Part shown: positions 1 through 11,500 of the stretch, piece by piece
How positions within the stretch are numbered: position 1 is the stretch's first letter
Layout: each line of letters begins with the position of its first letter
Origin: Sindora glabra
Taxonomy: Eukaryota > Streptophyta > Magnoliopsida > Fabales > Fabaceae
Assembly: GCA_020226215.1 (NCBI GenBank)
Contig: CM035232.1
Span: 61,389,220 to 61,453,219 of the forward strand
DNA: 64,000 nt
Direction of reading: 5' to 3'
Position numbers and translations under genes: made by a program
Notes under the pieces: model-generated
What the model was told of the DNA's origin: nothing
Databases searched by the model: none
What the model saw: the letters and a program-made list of their open reading frames with translations, nothing else

Positions 1-129
1 ACCTCGATTTGGTATTCTGAAAACTTCTAATAGGTCTCATTTAGCTTTATTGAGTTTGAACTTCTAAATTGGTGCTCATGTAGCAACTAGCCTGACTAAT
101 TTTGAGTTCCATTTAAGTTTGTTTAAGTT

Positions 130-376
130 TGTTGAGAAGCATGGCTAGGATTTAGAGGAAGAAAGAATTGGGAGAAACTAGCTAACTATTTGGAGAAGAC
201 AATATTATTGAATGAATAATAGACTGGATTGATACATTAGACTCAATCCTAATGCTCTATTTATATAGAGTTACTAATAAACATAAAGATTCTAATACTT
301 CTAACTTTAGGTGCAAGATATGCTAGCCCATAATATAACCTAGGCCCAATATTCTAAACCTAATTACTTTCTAACA
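130..376 (-). repeat. LTR (3' LTR of the element), left copy
   Basis: This 247-bp repeat starts tgttgagaagcatgg and ends ctaaca. It matches 1994-2240 over its whole length with scattered substitutions. It contains a TATA-like stretch (ctatttatatagag) near its middle. Confidence 0.85.
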
Positions 377-1993
377 CTCCCTCTCAATCTGAAGCTTACT
401 AAAGCTTGCTACATAAACTTGATAAATTTCACAAATAGCTTGTGAACACACATTTCCCTCGAATGGACATATTCACAAATCTCAAATTTTTGCCAGAATT
501 ACCAACAACTTCTAGAAGTTTTTTACTAGCTTCCCTTGAGATGCTCCCTCGACTTCCAAGCCAAGAATCCCATGGGTCACAGTTTCCAGAAGTCTTCTCA
601 ACTTCCTAGCCAAGTACACCAACACTTGTGGTTGGACACAGCTTCCAAAAGTATCTTTGGCTTCCTAGCCAAATACACCAACACTTTGCATAAACCAATC
701 CAATGCTAGGTTGGCAAAAACAGTGGTCTAAACCAATCTAAAACCGAGGATAACCTTGCCAAATCAGACCTGTGCAAACACAAGTCTCCAAACAGTATCT
801 CAAATCACATGAAGACACCAAAACTAGTGGTCTAAACTACCAAAGCCAAATATGCATAGCACCAAACAACATAATTTTGCCTTTAACAAAATTGCAAAAA
901 ATTGAAGCCACACTCAACACCTTCCTGTCACGGAAACTGTTTCTGCCAGCATACCAAAAACATAATTGCCGAAAATCATTGAAACATCCAACACTGCTGA
1001 ATAAATCGCATAACAAGTATCATTCCACACGCAACTTCCATAACCAGAAACAGCATGAGTACATCTTTATCCATACACAAAATGTGCTCCAAACTGTTTT
1101 AGAATAACCAAATACCAGCAAATCAGCTTCACATCCCACAATAAGAATAACCTCTTGATGACTGAAACACCAAAAAACTGATTTAACACGAACCTGGATT
1201 GTCACAGAACCTAAACCAGCAAAATTGGACCAAACCTTGCTTCAAAAATATCAGATTCAGTAACAACCCTCATAGAAAGTCCTAAAACAGTCTTACCCAG
1301 ACCACCAACAGAACAAAAAATGAAAAAAATGAATAACTAAAGTCCAGTCACTCCAAAACATTGATCTCAGTCAACAGAGAACTAACTGCTGCAGTGCTGC
1401 TAGCCACCCAGACTTTCGTAAACTGCAGCTACTGGCCACCATCTACACAGAACCACTCATGGGCTGCTCAAAATCACCCAGAATGGTGAGAATGTTGAAC
1501 TTTATCAATTTGCCGAACCATTGGAAAACCTCACCGCCAGCGCTAACAATTAGCTATTTGGCCTCACCTCTAATCATACCAAACAGCTCTACCAATGTTT
1601 AAAACAAACCCTGCTTTTGTCTTTGCATCAAAAAAATTGATCTGGGTTTCTCATTGCAGTTGACTCACTCAACAGTCCATTGTTGTAACCAACAAAGGCA
1701 GCCTGCTTTCCTTTTTCTCTCTTTTTTCCTTCTCTCATAATATCAATTTTTTTTTTATTGAAATTTTTTTTCTCTCTTTTTATTCACCAAAACTCTAAAA
1801 AAAAAATTGAATTCACAGTAAAAAATAACAACTCTCAACTAAATTTTCCTCTTTCTTTTTTTTTTCTTTCTCTTTCACTCAAAACTAAAATAAGTAAACA
1901 TAAATTCTACATTGTTGGCACTTTAATCTCTTTGAGGTTGCTGGTAGTGATATAACCCACAGGCTCATGGTGGAGCGTACTGCTTTGATATTA

Positions 1994-2240
1994 TATTGAG
2001 AAACATGGCTAGGATTTAGAGGAAGAAAGAATAGAGAGAGGCTAGATAATTAAGAGGAGAAGACTAATATTATTGAATGAATAATAGACTAAATTGGTAC
2101 ATTAGACTCAATTCTAATGTCCTATTTATATAGGGCTACTATTTAACATAAAGATTCTAATACCCTAATTCTGGATGCAAGACGGACAAGCTCATAATAT
2201 AACTTAAGCCCAATATAATAAACCTAATTATTCCCTAACA
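1994..2240 (-). repeat. LTR (5' LTR of the element), right copy
   Basis: This is the 247-bp partner of 130-376, starting tattgagaaacatgg (the terminal TG has become TA) and ending ccctaaca. The primer-binding-site remnant is immediately to its left, which fixes it as the 5' LTR of a - strand element. Confidence 0.85.
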
Positions 2241-2366
2241 AAGTTAAACTCTGTCCTCTTCTTTGATATCACACTCTGTCAATATGCTTCTTGATGCTCT
2301 TATATTTTATTTTTTAATTCTTTGGAAAAAATTTCACTTATATAACATGGCCTCTTCTTGCTTCAG

Positions 2367-2555
2367 GTGGCATTGCAGTTACTATCAGATAAAGAAAAAA
2401 ATGAACTTGCCCAATTAGTTAGCACAATGGTCTCTTATTCTATAACATACAAGAATATGAAACCAAATGTACTACCTAATAACATGAGACTTGAAGTAGG
2501 GGATGATTCAACACTGTGTTTGGATCCCCCAATCGGTGACTTCATAAACTTTAAG
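2367..2555 (+). CDS. CTF18: CTF18 exon (63 residues)
   Basis: A phase-0 exon between acceptor ttgcttcag and donor aag|gtttga. It encodes VALQLLSDKEKNELAQLVS through DPPIGDFINFK. It is the first CTF18 exon visible in the window and comes from the region after the AAA+ and collar domains. Confidence 0.85.
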
Positions 2556-5500
2556 GTTTGAATCATTATTCATGACTTGTATTCTGTAGTTATGCCAAAA
2601 GCATTCTAACGAAGTTTCTTTTCTCCAAAACTGTGCAGGATTACAATTCAACTCACTATGTCCTTTCTCTAGCTATGAAGAAGGTTTTGCTTCATGAGGT
2701 GGGAACTTAGTGTAGCTGTTCATCATTGATTTTACTCACCCATTGCATGCTTGTCTTCATGTAATTATTGCTTTACTGCCATAGGTTGGGAGGCAGCTTT
2801 GCACTTGACGGAGACTAAAATTGGAAATAATAAATTTGGAATAGTAGTAACAATTGAAATTTGTGAATGGCTTGAGTAAATCATTTTAGCCTTGGGTTCC
2901 TTATAAAGTAATAAATACAATTAATATCCTTAAATACAATGCTAATCAACATCCCTAAGAATATGCTAACCTCTAGCTAGTTACAAGCTGTCAACAATTA
3001 GGTCTATAATTAATTCCTAAATACTAGCATATATTTACAATATATTTAACACTATTCAACATATATTTAATACTATTCAACATTGCCCTCAAGTTGGAGC
3101 ATATATATAATATGCACTAAGCTTGTTACAAATGTAATTTGTCCTTGGATCTCAAAGAGACTTAGTAAAGATGTTTGCTACTTGATCATTAGAGTTAGTG
3201 AATGCTGTCACTATATTTCCTGATAGAACCTTTTCTCTAACAAAATGGCAATCAATCTCTATATGTTTGGTCCTTTCATGGAAGATTGGATTAGATGCTA
3301 CATGCAAAGTTGCCTGATTATTACAAGAGTTTTTTGGGCCCTACTTCACAAAATTGTAGCTCTAGGACTAGTTGTTTCAACCATATCAATTCACAAGTAG
3401 CTAGTGCTATAGTAGCATAATACAATATTTAGCTTTTGTGATTGACCTTACAACTACTATTTGCCTTTTACTTCTCCAAGAAATTAGATTCCCTCTGATA
3501 AGAACACAGTATCCTGAAGTGGAATGTCTAACAATTGGAGATCTATCCCAACCAAAGTCTGTGTATCCAATAATTTAAGTATTTCCTTTGTTTTCGTACA
3601 ATAATCCTTTCCCAAGTGCTTTCTTAATGTATTTGATTATTCGGATTATTGCATCCCAATGATCACTGTAGGGAGCACTTAAAAATTGACTAACAACACT
3701 GACTGCAAAAGAAATGTTAGGTCTGGTAACTGTAAGATAATTCAATTTTTCAACAAGTCCTCAATTTCTTCTTGGGTCAACATTTGGATCCATTAAAGAA
3801 TCCACATGTTTACAATCCATCCTACTAATTTCTTCTAAGATGTTGAAGGCGTACTTTGAGAAATGGCGATTCCATCTCTTAATTGAGCTACTTCAATCCC
3901 GAGAAAATAATGCAATTTAGTCAAATCCCTAGTTTGGAAGTGTTGGAACAGATGTTTCTTGAACCGATCAATGCCATACTGGTCCTTTTTTTATGATAAC
4001 TATATCATCCTCATCCACCTCTAGGAATATAGAAAGATTACATGAGGAATGTTGATAGAATACTAAGTGATTAGCCTTACTCTATGTCATCCTAAATTTT
4101 TGAATGACTTGACTAAATCTTCCCAACTATGCATGAGGAGATTGTTTTAACTCAAAAAGATTTACATAGGTGACAAACTAGACTTGACTCCCCTTGAGCA
4201 ACAAACACAAGAGGTTGCTTCATATATAGTCCCTCATTTAATTCTCCATGAAGAAATGCATTCTTAATATCCAATTGATGAAGGGGCCATTATTGAATGG
4301 TGACCATTGAGCGAGTAGTGCACCAAGGTAATTTTAGCAATCGGAGAAAAGGTGTTTGTATGGTCAAGTTTGAAAATTTAGGTGTAGCCTTTAGCTACAA
4401 GAGGAACCTTTAATTGATCAACCTTGCCATCTGGACTGACCTTCACTGTATAAACCCATCAGTATCCGACAATAAATTTGTTAGGGGGCAATGGAAAAGG
4501 GTCCCATGTTTTTCTAGAATCAAGAGCAATCATTTCATCAATCATAACCTGTTGCCATCCCGAATCAAACAGAGCCTCTTGAAATGTCTTAGGTATGCTC
4601 ATAGAAGATAAGGGAGACACATCCATAATGGGGTGAGGACAAAGGATGATAACTCAAGAAATGATAAATGGGATGTGAGTTATGTATGAAATGATTACCT
4701 TTGCAAATGGTAATAGGAAGGCTTTCAGGAGAGGTGGGGGATGCAAGGTAGGTGAAGTTGATTGAGCAAGAGGTGGGTCACTTAGAACTGCAATAGAGAA
4801 CTCTTTGGTGTTTGCACTATGAGGATGATGATGATAAGTGAGGAAAGGATGTTGGTATGGCACTTGTTGACTTAAGATGGAGAGGTAGGAACAGGTAGTA
4901 CTCTTGGCATTGTATTGGACTCAACTAATGCGTTAAAGTATGAATATGTTTTGGAAAAGGGTGACATCATCAAAGGCATAATAAAGATTTAAATTTGGAT
5001 AATAACACTTGTATCCCTTTGAAGATGAGAACACCCTAAGAAAATGCATTTAACGGAACTGGCAAGCATCTTGTCAAGAACTAGGGAAAGATCATGAGCA
5101 TAGCAAACACAACCAAAGACATGGAGATGAATAAGGTAAAGAGTTTTACTAGGAAACAAGATAGAGTGAGGCACTTGATTATTTAAGACAGAATATGGCA
5201 TTCGATTTTTAAGATAATAAGCAGTAAGGATTGCATCACCCCAAAATTGAAAAGGAATATTCTAATGTAAAAGGAGAGTGTGGGCTGTTTTTGCCAAATG
5301 CCGATTTTACACTAAAGCAATTTCATTTTGTTGAGGAGTATGAGGACAACTAGATTGATGTAAGATGCCATGTTTAGTATTCTCTTGCATTGTCATTGTG
5401 CAATATATAAATAATATGGCCAAATTGATTTTTAATGTAGTAATGGTATGAAAATAGAGTAATTCTAAATGATCTTTCATCAAATATAATTGAGTGCATT

Positions 5501-8500
5501 TTGAATAATCGTCAATAAAAGTAACGAAGTACCAAATTCTCCATGTCTAAAATAACTCGACTTGGGCTCTATATATTAGAATGGATGATGGAAAATGGGA
5601 CTCATCTCTTTTGTTGACTCTTTTTGAAATGGATGAATGAACATGTTTATCAAGTTGACATGACTCATAATTTGAGGACTTTAAATTAGAAAATCTAGGA
5701 CTCATTTTCTGAAATATTCAAAGACTTGGATGACTAAGGTGTTAATGAAGCAATTTAGGAGACTTGGATCCTGATCATGCTATTGACGAAATTTGTTGAA
5801 GATAGTATAATCCTTGTGATTCACATCTTGCACCAATCATCTTCCCCAAATCCTGGCCTTGTATAATGAAAGATTCAACATTAAAGGTAACCAAGCAATT
5901 AAGTGTGCGTCTAAGCTAGCTTATGCAAATTAGATTAAGGAGATAACCAGGTACAAAAAGAATAGATTTTAAAGGCATTGAAGGAATTGGCCTAGCTTGA
6001 TTGATGCTTTTAGCTATTATCTTAGAGTCATCTGCTAAAGTAATTGCATGAGGAGATAGGATTTGTAATGTGAGATAAAAGAGATTGGTTATCGACTATG
6101 TGATTAAATGCTCCTGAATTTGGAATCCATGGATCAAGTGAAGAAGTGCAAGAAATACAAGCTGTAGAGTTACTAGTTTAGGCTCTAGTTGTTATTAATG
6201 GTTGAGTTTGTTTGAAGGCCTTGAATTGGAGAAATTGTTTGTACTTAGAATATGAGAGTATATTAGATTGAGAATTCTTCTCTTTTTCTCTATCCTCAGG
6301 TTGTGCAACATGGACTAATTTGTTACCTTTTTTAGGAAACCCATTGATATAGGAGCATCTTAGGAAAAAAAAATGAAATTAAAAAAAAAAAAAAAGGTGC
6401 TGCCCTGTTATAGAGTAGCAGCCAGCTATACAACAGCAATCTGCTATACAGCTAATATGCAACATCTGCCAGCTATACAGCACCAGCTAGCCATACAACA
6501 GCTTGTGACAGCTGTGTTTCTAGCATCTTTGTTATATTTTATTAAGTAACTTAGATTGCTAATCTTCCTAAAGGGTTAAGGAATAGTCCTTAAGAAATCG
6601 TAGGGGTTTTGTACCCTATATAAAGGAGACCAAGGGCTATTATAGAAATTAGTTTTTGAGGAGAAATTTCGAATTAGTTCTTTTAATTTTTCCTGGTTCA
6701 TTAACTAGAAGACAGCCCACCTTGGTTGTGTTTTCATCTTCCATTTCATTACTTCCTACTCTATTTATCTACTGGGCCCTAGAATTTCTTATTCCTACAT
6801 CAAATTTGGCATCAAAGTGAACTTTGATCCAAACCAAAGCTATGGCTGCATGTAGAGCAAGAATTCCTGGGCTAAGTCAAGCCCAAGAGATAGCATAGCT
6901 ACAAAGAATGATCGGGCCATTCATGCAAGAGATGAGAAACTTGCGTGGAGGTCGTGATGAACTTGATGTTGGGCAAGCAGAAGGTGATCCTCAAGATCTA
7001 ATCCCATCGGAAGGTGATAATGAAGGCGATGGAATTGCGATCTATTCCACAATCATGCGGTTCTTGATCAGCTCAAACTTGGAAGATTGGAGGAATGATT
7101 GGCTAAAACTCTAGATTTAAATTCTGGAGTTTGTGTTGAAGTTCCAGATTTCTATTGAAAGATGCATGCTGAAGACTTCCTTGATTGGGAAGCATTAGTG
7201 GGGACTTATTTTGAATGAAAACCTATGTTAAAGGAAAGGAAGGTTCTGTTTGTCAAATTGAAACTAAAAGGGATTGCTCTTCAATGTTGGAGAAGGCTAG
7301 AAGAGCAAAGTGCTAGGTAAGGAAAACAAAAAATTCGAGCATGGGAATCCATGAAGGCAAAACTTAGAAATCAGTTCCTCCCAACAGACTTTATTATGAA
7401 TCTTTACGAGAGATTTCATGGCCTGAGGCAGTGAGAGCTAAGCGTGGAAGAATATACAATAGAATTTTACAAATTGTCAACAAGGGCTAGACTGAATGAG
7501 ATTGATGAACAACTTACAGCCCACTGTCTATCCGGTCTAAATCTTGTGGTTAGAGATGTGATGGGAGTTGGTCATATCTTAATCTTGAAGAAGCCTACCA
7601 GCTGGGCCTTCGAGCATGAGGAAAGGTAGCTCGCTGTGAGGCTAGGTGTCCTTTGCAAACTTGGATGAACGTTGAAGCCAATTCAAGAAATACATCAACT
7701 GTTAAAGGTGGAAGAAATGCCCAAACAGCAACACAAAATAACCAGACAGCATCTAGCTCCAACAAATATGCTTCTAAAACTACTGCAGATTTCAGAAGAA
7801 ATGAGAAAGGCAAGGCACCAACTAGTAGCAACACTTGTTGCAGCACAGAAAATAACTCTTCAATTCGTTGTTTCTCTTGTGGTGAGGAAGGACATGCATC
7901 TTATTCCTGTCCCCATCAACAAATTAACTTGGTAGAAGTTGAATATGAAGATGACTTTTCCAAATAATTGTGGTGAAGGCCAATCAATTATAGCTTTAAA
8001 TTAAATCAATGGCATGTTGTACACTTTGCATTGGAGGTAGTCCTCTTGGCAATTCTTCACTAACCAATTCTTGAAACTCACTTAAAAGATCCCCAATTTC
8101 AGGTGAAAGAGGAGATTCTTCCTCCTAGGAATAGGAATAGAGGTCGTTCTTAGTTGAGAAGGCAGGCCAGTGGCTTTCTTTAGTGAAAATCTTATTAATT
8201 CTAAAAAGCAATGCTCAACATATGACCTAGAGTATTACACCTTAGTTCATGCACTACAAAATTGGCAACACTATTTGCTACATCAAGATTAGTAGTTTAT
8301 ACAAATCATGAAGCTCTTAGGCACCTCAATTCATAAAAAAAGCTGATTCCAAGGCATGCTCAATGAAGTTCCTTTCTATAGCAATTCACTTTCGCAATAA
8401 AACATAAATTTGGTGAGTCAAATAAAATGGTAGATGCATTAAGTAGATGAACAATCTTACTACTTTGCACACTAAAGTTATTGGGTTTAAAGAAACAATA

Positions 8501-11500
8501 TAAGAATGATTCAATTTTCAAGCAACTAATCAAAGAATTACAAAGTCCTACAACAAGAAGCTCATCTCATTCATTTATTCTCCATGATGGATATTTGTTT
8601 TATGGAAATCAATTATGCATATCAGAGGGATCTTTACAGGAACAAATCATAAGGGCGGTGGCTTGGGAGGTCACTTAGGAAGGGACAAGACTTTAGGTGT
8701 GGTAGCATATTGTTATTATTGATCGAAGATGTGGAAAGACTAGTAAAGCATTGTAGGGTTTGCCAATATGTAGAAAGATGTTAAGAGAATATAATTCTTG
8801 AAACCATCCACCTACTAAAGGCTGATATATTTATTTATAATAAAAATATAGGGTTGCAAGAGATAGGTCCATGACCCATACATCATAGTAAATAAGAAAC
8901 TAACAAACTTAATTTTTATTTCACTAACACTCCCTCTCAAGCTGGAACATAAATATCAAGCATGTCTAACTTGTTATAAATATCAACCTGTTTTCTTAGA
9001 AAGGGTTTTAGTAAACAAGTTAGCTAATTGATTTCCAGTTTTAACATGTCTCAGATCAATAATCCTTTTTTGAAGTTTCTCTTTAATAAAATGACAATCA
9101 ACTTCTATATGTTTTATACGTTTATGAAAAATTGGATTTGTAGCAATATGTGTAGCTGTTCGATTATCATACCGTAACTACATAGAAGGGCTTTAATAAA
9201 CAAGTTAACCAATTGATCCCCAGTTCTAACATGTCTTAGATCAATAATCCCTTCTTGAAGTTTTTCTCTAACAAAATGATAATCAACTTCTATATGTTTT
9301 GTACGTTCATGAAAAATCGGATTTGTAGCAATATGTGTAACTGCTTGATTATCACATCATAATTGCATAATTTCGTAAGGTTCAATTCCAAGTTGATGGG
9401 AAATTCACACAAGTTCTGATATGGCATGTGCCATAACTCGATACTCAGACTTTGCACTTAAATGTGATACCATTGTTTGTTTCTTATTTTTCCAAGACAT
9501 AAGATTCCCACCAACACATAATACTTAGATGTGGATCTTCTATTTATAGGATATCCAGCTCAATTTGCATTAGAGAAGCTTTCTACTTTGCAACAATCAT
9601 GATTCTTATACAAAATTTCATGACTAGATGCCTTTTTGAAATATTTCAAAATGTGCATGATTGCATCCCAATGAGAAGTTCTTGAAAAGTTCATAAATTG
9701 ACTTATTATACTTGCCGAAAAGGTAGTTCAATTTATCCACTAGTCGTCTATACGGCTTTGGATTTTCTAACAATTCTCCATTTTCCAATTTAAGTTTAAC
9801 ATTTAGAATCATAGGAGTATTAGATGGTTTAGAACCAAACATCTTTGTTTCTTTCAAGAGATCAAGAATGTATTTCCTATGAGATAAGAAGATTCTTTTT
9901 CTTCCTTGAGTAATTTCAATCCCTAAAAAATACTGGAGTGCTCCCAAGTCTTTAGTTTGAAATTTGGTTTGAAGAAAAATTTTTAATTTTGAAATACCCC
10001 AATCTATCACTACCAATAATCATAACGTCATCCACATAAATAACTAGAAGAATACAACCAAAATCTAATTATTTATAAAAAACTAAATGATCATGGTCAC
10101 TTTTTTTTATCCTAAACTCTGTCACTATATCACTAAATCTTCCAAACCAAGCTCAAGGAGATTGCTTCAGGCTATATAATGATTTTTTTAGTCGACAAAC
10201 CTTACCATGCTCCCCTTGAACAACAAATCCGGGCAGTATATAAATCACCATATAAAAAGGTATTTTTAATATCAAGTTGATAGAGGGGCTAGCTAAAAGA
10301 TGCAACAAGAGAAATAAATATGTGAATAGAAGTAAGTTTTGTAATTGGAGAGAACGTTTTTGAATAATTCATACCATAGGTCTGTGCATACTTTTTTGCC
10401 ACTAAACGAGCCTTTAGCCAAGCAACAGTGCCATTTGTGTTAACTTTCATAGTGAATGCCCACTTGCATCCAATAGAATTTTTACCAAGCGATAAGGACA
10501 CAATATCTCATGTATGATTTTCCTCAAGGGCCATCATTTCTTCTTCCATAGCAACACACCACCCAGGATGAGAAAGTGCCTTTGCAACACATTTAGGAAC
10601 AATGATAGAATCCAACGAGGCAATATATGATTGTGAGGAGACAGGTAGTTAGGAATATGACACATATGTAGAAATGGGATAAGGATGATTAATGTTACCT
10701 TTTTGAGTGCAATTACAAGTGCCTTTTTGGTGGACTGTGAGAATATTAAGATCTCAGGGTAATGGAAAAGGATCTGGTGACGAAGCAGTTGGTAGAGGAG
10801 ACGAAGCTGGTGGTGATTTAATAGTTGGTATTGTATTGGATGTCTCGACATTGTTAGATGAAGGTGTTATAGTTGGTACCTGCACTCTATGAGAATAAAC
10901 ATGCTTAATAGGAGGATGGACCCAATTTTTCTCTAAGGGAGCTTGAGAATCTGGAGACGTAGAATACACAAGAAAATATTCGTCAAGGGAATCAGATTCA
11001 GGTATGGTGGAAGAAGATTTAGAAAAGCCAAACTATGATATGGATTTAAAGAATGTGACATCAGAAGATACAAAATAATGATTCAAATTGGGGGAATAAT
11101 ATTGATACCCTTTTTGTATTTGAGAATAACCAAGAAAGACATATTTTAAAGATCGTGGGTTGAGTTTGGAGATCTAAGAACAATAATCCTGAACAAAACA
11201 AGTACAATCAAAGATATGTGGAGTGAGAGGAAATAAAGGTCTAGAAGGAAACAAAATGGAGTAAGGTATCTGACCATCAAGAACTGTAGATGGCATTTGA
11301 TTAATTAGGAAACAAGCGGTGGAAATTGCCTCTGCCCAAAACACCTTAGGCACTTTCATTTGAAATAAAAGCGCACGAGAAACCTCTATTAAATGAGGAT
11401 TTTTTCTTTCAGTTACTCCATTTTGTTGTAGAGTAACCGGATAGGAAGATTGATGAATAATACCATGTTGAGATAAGTATAAAGAAAACTGGACAGAAAA

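Larger units (their letters stand above)
130..2240 (-). mobile_element. Non-autonomous copia-like LTR retrotransposon
   Basis: Two direct repeats of exactly 247 bp (130-376 and 1994-2240) enclose 1.6 kb of internal DNA. The left copy starts TG and ends CA; the right copy starts TA, a decayed TG. The element is flanked by a perfect 5-bp target duplication, AAGTT (125-129 and 2241-2245). It lies on the - strand. A degenerate initiator-Met primer-binding site (reads taatatcaaagc on the - strand) sits next to the right LTR. A purine-rich tract (- strand gattgagagggag) sits next to the left LTR, as in copia elements. I see no gag, protease, integrase or reverse transcriptase in the interior; the open frame at 772-1107 matches nothing I know. 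It would therefore depend on another element for movement. Confidence 0.85.
1..2366 (+). other. CTF18 intron, 3' part, with a transposon
   Basis: This stretch precedes the first visible CTF18 exon and ends in a polypyrimidine-rich acceptor (cttcttgcttcag) at 2366. The preceding CTF18 exons are not in the window, so the intron is at least 2.37 kb long. Most of it (130-2240) is an LTR element. The remaining flanks, 1-129 and 2241-2366, show no coding potential. That it is one intron is inferred from the gene model on its right. Confidence 0.6.

Noticed and set aside
772..1107. 111-residue open frame inside the 130-2240 LTR element
   Set aside because: It lies on the strand opposite to the element's sense and has no recognisable motif, so it is not its gag.
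6417..6503. Short regular repeats considered as a CRISPR-like array
   Set aside because: Units are imperfect and lack uniform spacers, and the context is a plant retrotransposon border.
7595..7846. Open frame opposite the gypsy gag
   Set aside because: It is a shadow on the other strand of a region whose + strand frame carries the CCHC knuckle.
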